NCBI RefSeq assembly: GCF_042453785.1
Contig: NC_091675.1
Coordinates: forward strand, 5,096,501 to 5,160,500
From: Malus domestica
Lineage: Eukaryota; Streptophyta; Magnoliopsida; Rosales; Rosaceae
Length of the DNA stretch: 64,000 bases
Reading direction: 5' to 3'
The translations under genes were made by a program, and so were the position numbers. The notes under the pieces are model-generated. The model saw nothing but the letters and a program-made list of their open reading frames with translations, made no database searches and was not told the DNA's origin. Each line of letters opens with the position of its first letter. The stretch's first letter is position 1. Shown here piece by piece: positions 57,030 to 64,000 of the stretch.

Positions 57030-57341
57030 GATGGAAAGAGAGCAAGGGGGAGGGGTAGGGGTCTCGGCACTGTTGATGCAGATGGGAAGGTGGGTATAGT
57101 CAGAGAAGACCATATGGGTCGTCGGGATTTCAAGGAGACGGGGTAGGGGTCATCAACAAACCCTACTAAGAGTGGGGTATGCCAGATCTTGAGCTGCATG
57201 CCTTAAATCCAAAGATAAGTTTCTTTTTTAAATTGTATTCTTTAATGTTGTCTTGGATTTTCTAATTGTTTAGTATGTTAGGTCCGGTTTTGGGGGATTT
57301 GTGATTTTATATAGAGAGATGGATAGGGAGATTGAGATGGA
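56243..57341. other. Spacer with GA microsatellites and a degenerate MITE B
   Basis: A worn MITE B-like hairpin spans about 56399-56609, with an interrupted (GA)n inside it (56519-56572). A second (GA)n lies at about 56972-57024. No gene. Confidence 0.5.
56399..56609. mobile_element. Degenerate hairpin MITE, family B-like, with (GA)n growth
   Basis: The arms GATCTTTTCCCTCCCATTT and GAATGGGAGGGAAAAAATC pair. The left core CACGATTAAGTCATGTCAGC matches family B. The right core has been replaced or displaced by a GA microsatellite. Confidence 0.6.
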
Positions 57342-57534
57342 GGCAGATTCTCTGCCCTCCCACTTCCCGTGCCCTCATGTTTTGTGTGGTCACGGTTAAG
57401 TCATGTCAACATTTTATATATTTTTTTATAAAGATAATAAGACAAAAATGAATAGTAATATAAAATGTTGACGTGGCTTAACTATGACCACACAAATAGG
57501 AGGGCACAGGAAGTGGGAGGGCAGAGAATCTGCC
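57342..57534. mobile_element. Hairpin MITE family B, copy 4
   Basis: A 193-bp unit from GGCAGATTCTCTGCCCTCCC to GGGAGGGCAGAGAATCTGCC. The halves are nearly complementary, with core GTGGTCACGGTTAAGTCATG and CGTGGCTTAACTATGACCAC. The target duplication is not clear. Confidence 0.88.
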
Positions 57535-60500
57535 TTCGATCGAGATAGACAGAGGGAGGAGAAAGCATGGCTGTGTGCATTTTTTGGGATTAATTAATGG
57601 GTTAGTGAGCAGGGTCATCGAGGAGAGAATCACAAAGGGGTGTATGGTAGAGTATGGGTTTTTGGTTTTTCCCTCTGATTCAATAGGTTATGCACTATTT
57701 CAAAATAATTGTTTATTGTTTTGTTTTCCTTTTGCTTTGTTAGAACCATCATTTGATTTTTGGGTTTCATTATGCTCATTTCTGTGCTTCTTCAAAATTT
57801 TCTGGTGTTTGCTTCTCATTCTTCTGTTGGTTGAGTTTTTTTTCCCATTTCTTGGTTCCTTATGTATTCCTTGGTTCTGTCTAATTTTTTGTTGTGGGAT
57901 GATACTTGCAGGTGAACTATGTGCACGGTTTTTTGGGATGAGTTAGGAAGATCCACATGAAAACAACATACAAGATAGAGAACTGGTATGTTGCTTTGTC
58001 TTTCTGTTGGATTTTTATGTTTATGTTATGCTGCTAAGAGGATTTTAAAATGTTCTATATCTGTTTTGTAAATGTGCTTAAAGATTGGACATGTTCTTGA
58101 ATATTAGCCATGTTGTTTGGATTGAATATGTGATTGAATATTGGAGAAGATACCATCTTGCTTGATTTCAATTAAAGACTACTAATTTTATCGGCTTATA
58201 TAAAGTATCTTTATGTTGAAGATGTGTTTTGTTCGAATCTCTAAACTGAACAGTGCATCCATAACCTCTAGGTCTGTATCATGCCTGGTAGGTTATCTGA
58301 AAACATCATTCTGATATATATATATGTATGTATGGACTTATATAAGGAGTAGTTAGATAATTAAGCTTCACACAGTAATTAGTGATGTTAACTATGAAAA
58401 AAACCTGATCGATTTCCTTCCTCTCAAACAGTAGAAACCCTCATCTCTCACAGTCAATACAAGCGAAAGCTGCATTAATTTTGGTTAATGCAGGTTTTGA
58501 AATTTGTGATGATCATTTTCACATTTCTATAAATTATGAGAGAAAAAAGCATGTGAAAAAGCAATTAGTCTAATTATGGCTAGGATAAAAAAACCATCTG
58601 ATAAACTGTGGCTTGGTTACACTGCAATTTCAATTTGGGATTTGAATTTATTTACAAATAATGATCCTTTTTAAATTTAGAAAATAGCATGTTAAAAGAC
58701 CAATTTTGTTTACAGGAACTTGAATAAAAAGTAGGCCATGAGTGAAAATCAACCAGCAAAGTTTATGGTGATTCACTAATTTAAACATAAACCAGCTTTG
58801 AAAGTCATGCTCACCCATTTGTCCTAGAATTGGATTTTGTTTTCCATGCATTTGAATATTAAGCTTTGTCCATAATTCGCTAAAAAACATTGTCTATTAT
58901 GTTTGTGTACGGATGGTTGAATTGAAGGCTTTATTCGAAGACTTCCTACAATCTCAACAATTGCAGTTGGAGGAAACTACCGAATAAAATGGTAGTCAAT
59001 GATGTTCTTTGTTATTCTATTTTCATATAAACAATACAAATTTTTTATTTCTCATAATGTAAATTTTTTAGTTTAATGAAATGTAACTAATTTGTTCTAC
59101 ATAGTATATAACCATTTGAATTTTAGGTAATTAATGTGAGATGGTGATCATATTCGATTTGTGTTTGTTATGAGACAGTGGAGCTTTCTATATGTTTATA
59201 CCTGCAACACCAGCTCACAACAATCCTCAACCCTTCTTCCTTGCTGCTCGACTTAGTTTTGAACGAAAAAGCTCCTCAAGGAATCAATTTTCTCCCCCTC
59301 TTCCTTGCTGCTCGACAATGGAAGGTTAGTTTGTGCTCCTAATTTCTTTTAGGATTATTTTTCTGCTATGACAATGTTTGGTTGGTGAGAAACCTCAATA
59401 AAACTGTAATTTTGTATTACTAAAGCATCTGCATTGTTTTTTCGGTCAATCATGTTGGTTATTTGTTCTCAGAAATGCAACATTTACTAAGCATTCTATG
59501 TTGCTGCACCGGGATCATATATGCTACCAAACTAAACTAAACTAATATAAACTGAGATAATGCATTTTCTGACTTTGATAAGTTGTCGCATCATCCTAGG
59601 ACATAGTGTTTGGTGCCATTTTCATGGATTTGAGCCATATTTCTATATCAAGGATCACCCCCAACAATATATCTAGGTTTCATCAAACTCTTGAGGTAAT
59701 ATTTTGACTTTATTTCTTGAACAGCCCAGATGTCTTTGTTTTTTGTTAAGTTGCATTACTTTAATTCGTTATGTCTTTTCAATTTCATTAACATTCGATA
59801 ACATGCAGGAGCATGAATTACTTTCTTGAATGAAACACCTACATGCAGGGAAATGCATTCTATGGTTGATTATCACATAATTTCTTTGACGATAAATGTT
59901 CTCCCACTTCTTTCATGTCTTTCTTTGTGTATCATTGTACTGGTCTAATTAACTCTTTGTAAGAACTATATTTGGAGAACAGTTCTCATGTGTCTTGCAC
60001 CTTGCATATCTATGTGTACAGCAATGTTTCCATCATGTGGCTTATGCCTAATAATGTTTTATTCCTCTTATGCTTCCCCAATCTGTCGGGCATTCTTGAA
60101 AAAGGCATACAAATTGATGGCCTTTCAAATTTATATTTTTGGTGTCCTGAAATTGAGCTCACCTAATGAAAGCCAATATCTATTGTAAATGTGAATTACA
60201 GGCACTATTTTATATGTCTCCTCTTACCGTTTTTGTCAAAATTATGGGGAATTAAGATATTATCTGCTGCCTTCTCTTCTCTTTGAAACTTATTTAAATT
60301 TCATTTAATTTCTCATGCTAAATATCATACCAGCTCAGCCTCTAAAAAAAAAAAGAGGAGAAATTATATGTGGCATAGTATGTGCATGTGTCGTATTTTG
60401 CATAGGGTGATGTTGTTGTAGGAATGACTCTCTAGCTGAGTTGGTTGTAACATCTCCCTCAACAAGAAAGAACCAAACATAATTGATTCTTATCAAACAA

Positions 60501-60717
60501 TGCAATTTTATAAGATTTCATCAGTGTTGAAGTTTGTCCTCAATGTCCTCATATTGTCAAAACTATTATGCATGTTACGAATGGTCTGATAGTATTCATA
60601 TAGGGTTTAGGGTTCAATGTTCTCATTCTTGTTTCGTGTGTTTTTAATCTTTTCTGATCAACTACTATGTTCTGATTCATTATCCTGTTAGTTAACTTTC
60701 TATGTACTTTTGTGTAG
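57535..60717. other. AT-rich DNA without a supported gene
   Basis: Several short open frames, one of 123 codons rich in Phe and Leu (57575-57946), have no family resemblance. A 20-base word CTTCTTCCTTGCTGCTCGAC is repeated at about 59233 and 59298. Possibly decayed intron-like DNA upstream of the ARF-GAP remnant. Confidence 0.35.
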
Positions 60718-61015
60718 CCATGGGTAATGAAAAGGGAAACAGTTATTGGGAAAAAGAATTGCCACCAAATTTTGACAGAAGTAGGATTGAGAAATTTATT
60801 CTTGCTTGTTTTCTAAAATTAATTATGAGCTTTATGTGCAACGTGGAGAATGTATGGGTTATTATTTCTTTCTGCTTTTAACTTTCTTGGGAACTTTCAG
60901 GTACGAGGGAAGACTGGGTTGCGAAAAATGCAAAACAACCAGCTACTAAACCAGTAGATATGAGCGTCGGTTCCAACAATTTGGTAAAGGATGGAGCAAG
61001 AGGAAGCGATGCTTT
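60718..61015 (+). pseudogene. ARF GTPase-activating protein fragment (AGD5/AGD15-like)
   Basis: An AG acceptor at 60716-60717 leads into MGNEKGNSYWEKELPPNFDR followed by SRIEKFI. This matches the part of plant ARF-GAP domains after the zinc finger (family text SMGNERSNSYWEAELPPNYDR). After about 100 bases of intron-like sequence and a CAG acceptor at about 60900, a second piece gives TACGAGG then DWVAKNAKQPATKP, the expected KYEEKRWVA-type continuation. Relative to family members a base or more is lost between the Y-E and the W-V-A, shifting the frame. The K-Y junction at the end of the first exon is also altered. The zinc-finger exons (CADC...C) and the start codon were not found upstream, so this is a decayed fragment rather than a working gene. 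Confidence 0.72.
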
Positions 61016-64000
61016 TTACAGTGGCAAAAGCTGCTCCTCCAGTGGCAAGATCCCGTGGGGTAGAGTTTAACTGTTGCAAAATAATGGTCAGTTGGTCGGA
61101 CGATATTGACTTCACCAAGGGACAAATGAGACATGGTATAGTAAATATGAAGTACAACTTTTTTGTTACATATTAGACCGAACCGGTTTGAGCATGATAG
61201 AGTTGATTGGTATGAGTATGACTGGTTTTAAAATTTTTGATGAAAATGTATTGTTTGAGACGTATGATGGCTAGAAGATAAATAATGGGTTTTAATAGAA
61301 AACATAGACAATTCAAATTTTAGATTTATATTAATGAATTTTGTTTGAAAATTGGATTTATATTTGCAATTCACATTTATATTATATTTTTCTTCGTAAG
61401 TGGTCTTCTCCAATTTTGAAACTACATTCTCCTACCCTCTATATCTACTAAATGAATGATATGCATACCCAGTATCTAACAATGTTCATTAGCCTCCGCA
61501 TCCATGAACATGCCTTAATATATTCTCCATCTTGCAAATAAGTGGCCAACTTTTTTTACATATTTGTTCTCAGCTGGACGATGCTTGTAATTTTATAGTG
61601 GCTTGCTTCTTCTTTTCCCTCCACTCTACCATGACTATTCAATCCTTTTTTTAGGTTTTGAACAATACTATTAAATGGGTTTCAACATTGGATTTAATAA
61701 ACCTCTAATACAGGTTTATAGTTTTGGTTTGGCTTTTATGTTTTCCACCATCGCAGATTTTCCCTGATTCTTTCTATTATTTTTTATACTTATAAATGAA
61801 ATGGTTTCCTGGATTGCAATTACTTTTCAGCATCCAACAACACTGAATAGCATTTGGTATACACTTCGCTTTTGAAACCCAATCAGAATTATGGCCCGGT
61901 CAGTATTGAGGATCCAATAATTCCAGGTCTCTCTTTTCTCTTTTTTCTCTCTTTCCTCTCTTTCCCCCTCCCTATAGTTTAATTTATGTAGTTTAATATA
62001 ATTAAACAGCTCTATTTAATTTAAGATTTAGTTGAAGTGTTTGAGATTTAATTAAGTGATAAGTTTGGTTTCATAGATCAATAGTAGAAAAGACATGTAA
62101 GATTCAAATAGTGGAGAAAGAAAGGCCTTTTACGATTTTAGAAGATGCGGTCCATGGAGATGATTCACTTGATAGGAGCATTGTGATTTGTGGGTTTTCA
62201 TATTTGAATTAGTTCTATTATGTTTGCAATGCGAGTTCTCGAAATCGTTTGGTTCTTCTTGGACCCTACAATGAAGGAAGGTTATTGAAAATCTTTTAGT
62301 AAGTTTGGGGCGTTCGTAATTACTAAAATTTGTTGCAAGAAATTGGAGGATGAAGAATGTGAATTATCAAGCGGTAGATGCAGCCACCCATGACTACAGT
62401 TTACCATCTTTATTACTTTCGGATTTGAATCGCATTTTAAAGACAAAATATACAATTTGTAGTGTATTTCATTCGTATTTTTATTTTACTTGACAACTTA
62501 GATGCTCGAATAAGAATGGAACACTTTTTCTTTTTTTTGTTAACTGCTAAAACAGATGCCTAGCCTACAGGACATATATTTTGCCATCTTAACTGCAGGG
62601 GTAAAATATGTGTGAATTGCATGTTGCTTCTCTTTCATATGGAAACAGGGCTTCTGCATATTTTTGGCTTTGAACATTTGTGCTTGGAAAATTAGCAACT
62701 TGAACAAGTACTTAACACTTTCTATGTTTTTATTAACTGCACATATTTTGCCATCTTAACTACAAGGGCAAAATATGTGTGAACTGCATGTTGCTTATAT
62801 TTCTTCTGTTTCTTAAGGAAACATAACTTTTTTGGAAATCATCTATTTCTATTCAAAGACGTTCAGTTTCTTCCCACTCATTGTACAATGTGTTTATATA
62901 TCAACTCACTTGAATGTATATAAAAGCAAAACTGCTTATCTTATTGACCTTATTCACTCATGTATCTCTTTGTTTGTTCATAATTGTGTTGAATTTATTC
63001 GACTTAAATGTGTTTTATTTATCCGATTATGCCTGAAACAGTTGATTTCAGCACCAACGCGCAGGCTTAATTTCTAGTTGGTTTCAAAACTAAGTTTTCC
63101 CATGCAGCCTGAGCTTCCTTTCCATTATTTTCAGACACAGATGTCGCGTCCAATTGGTGGATATCCCACTTCTTTTTAAAACCTTGGATTTTGTGGGCTT
63201 GCCTTGTTCATTATGAAAGCCTTTGTAGACTTGAGTCGACAGAGAGTTTGGTCTTTCCTGATCCAGTCGAACCAAGGTGAAGTAATGCGGGACTTGTATT
63301 AGGGATTTTATTAGTGATTGTTTCAGGTTTTTGTTGTCTAATAACATTACTCGAATTAGTTAAAAATAATAAAAAATCAATCGAGGAACCTAGGATCATA
63401 TAGAGTCTGAAAAGAGGGGAACATTGTCGGGTTTTAGCGATCGGGGTTAATTTCTAACAAAAAAATGCTATCGTGATTAATCAGAGTAAGTCTATTAGAA
63501 AACCCTCTAGATCTCTCAAAAAAAATTTGAAATCTACAACAAAAATATCTCGTTATGAAAAAAAACGCAATCAAATGCTTTAAGAAAAGCCTTCAAGCAA
63601 AAAAAAAAAAAAACGATACAAATGAAAAAAAAATCATGCAATTCAGGAACGATGGAGCACATGCACATCTAGGATGGAACCGGGGCGAATTTGGTTCAGA
63701 TGTGCCATCCCCATATCTGAACCCGTTTATTTTTCCCGAATCCGAACCTGTAGAATCCCCGAATAGATTTTCCCCATAACCGAACCCATTGGGTGACGGA
63801 CTTTTGATCAAGGAACGGTATTCCCCATTATGATATTTAACAATCCCTTTTCATATAATAAATATTTATATTTTTTTATTCATTTATGAAATGGTTCGGT
63901 TTCGGGTATGGGTTTGGGATGGATACCCCAATAACCATAACTGAATCCGAAACAGAAAATTTTACCGACGGTTACCCATAACTGTATACCCGGAATCTTA
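61016..64000. other. AT-rich DNA; paired hairpins; no supported gene
   Basis: No gene seen. Two similar hairpin-forming copies (TTTTGCCATCTTAACT.CA and (G/A)(T/C)AAAATATGTGTGAA) lie at about 62568-62632 and 62743-62799. The last 350 bases (about 63640-64000) hold many alternating ATCCGAACC/GGTTCGG-type words on both strands, probably the edge of another inverted-repeat element cut by the window end. Confidence 0.4.

Noticed and set aside
57575-57946. 123-codon Phe/Leu-rich open frame
   Set aside because: Starts at a non-ATG codon and the composition simply follows T-rich DNA; no repeated membrane topology or family match.
63593-63811. Complementary open frames near the right edge
   Set aside because: Caused by alternating ATCCGAACC/GGTTCGG words; no protein logic and cut by the window end.

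Overview
The window looks like nuclear DNA of a dicot, probably Rosaceae and most likely the apple/pear tribe. The host genes are plant genes, one with short introns with GT..AG borders. AT-rich spacers are crowded with small hairpin transposons, tRNA-derived SINEs, a 5S-bearing Cassandra element and other LTR fossils. The family placement is inferred from the style of genes and repeats, not from a database match.

Layout. 1-1790: last exon of a CYP81-type cytochrome P450 whose upstream intron carries two hairpin MITEs. 2915-3418: a WPP-domain (MAF1-like) protein. 5.4-10.6 kb: LTR debris and a broken minus-strand Ty1/copia element with a MITE inside it. 11.5-25.7 kb: three genes for PIP-type secreted signalling peptides (PAMP-induced secreted peptide family), separated by intergenic DNA, MITEs, a 1.1 kb Mutator-like element with perfect 9-bp target duplication, the gibberellin F-box gene GID2/SLY1, and a Cassandra TRIM. 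26.5-43.4 kb: an array of ZmPK1-like S-domain receptor kinases (three intact intronless genes plus one inverted, truncated pseudogene) interrupted by a ten-exon MRG (MORF-related) chromatin reader gene. 45.5-46.5 kb: a subgroup-22 R2R3-MYB (MYB44/70/73/77 type) on the minus strand. 47-64 kb: mostly transposon-derived DNA with two SINEs, an element rich in ATATCG palindromes, a 3.5 kb non-autonomous LTR element that holds a piece of a subtilase gene, more MITEs, and a decayed ARF-GAP (AGD5/15-like) gene fragment.

How the genes relate. The most coherent theme is extracellular signalling and defence: three putative phytocytokine precursors lie beside a cluster of S-domain receptor kinases and a stress-type MYB within about 35 kb. 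No direct ligand-receptor pairing is shown by the sequence; known PIP1 perception in Arabidopsis uses the LRR kinase RLK7, not S-domain kinases. GID2 (gibberellin signalling), MRG (H3K4/K36 methyl reading) and the WPP protein (nuclear envelope targeting) are ordinary single host genes.

Several initiation codons were set by eye at the first ATG with a fitting signal peptide or family-typical N terminus. Exon borders of MRG were derived by hand from GT..AG sites and reading-frame continuity.
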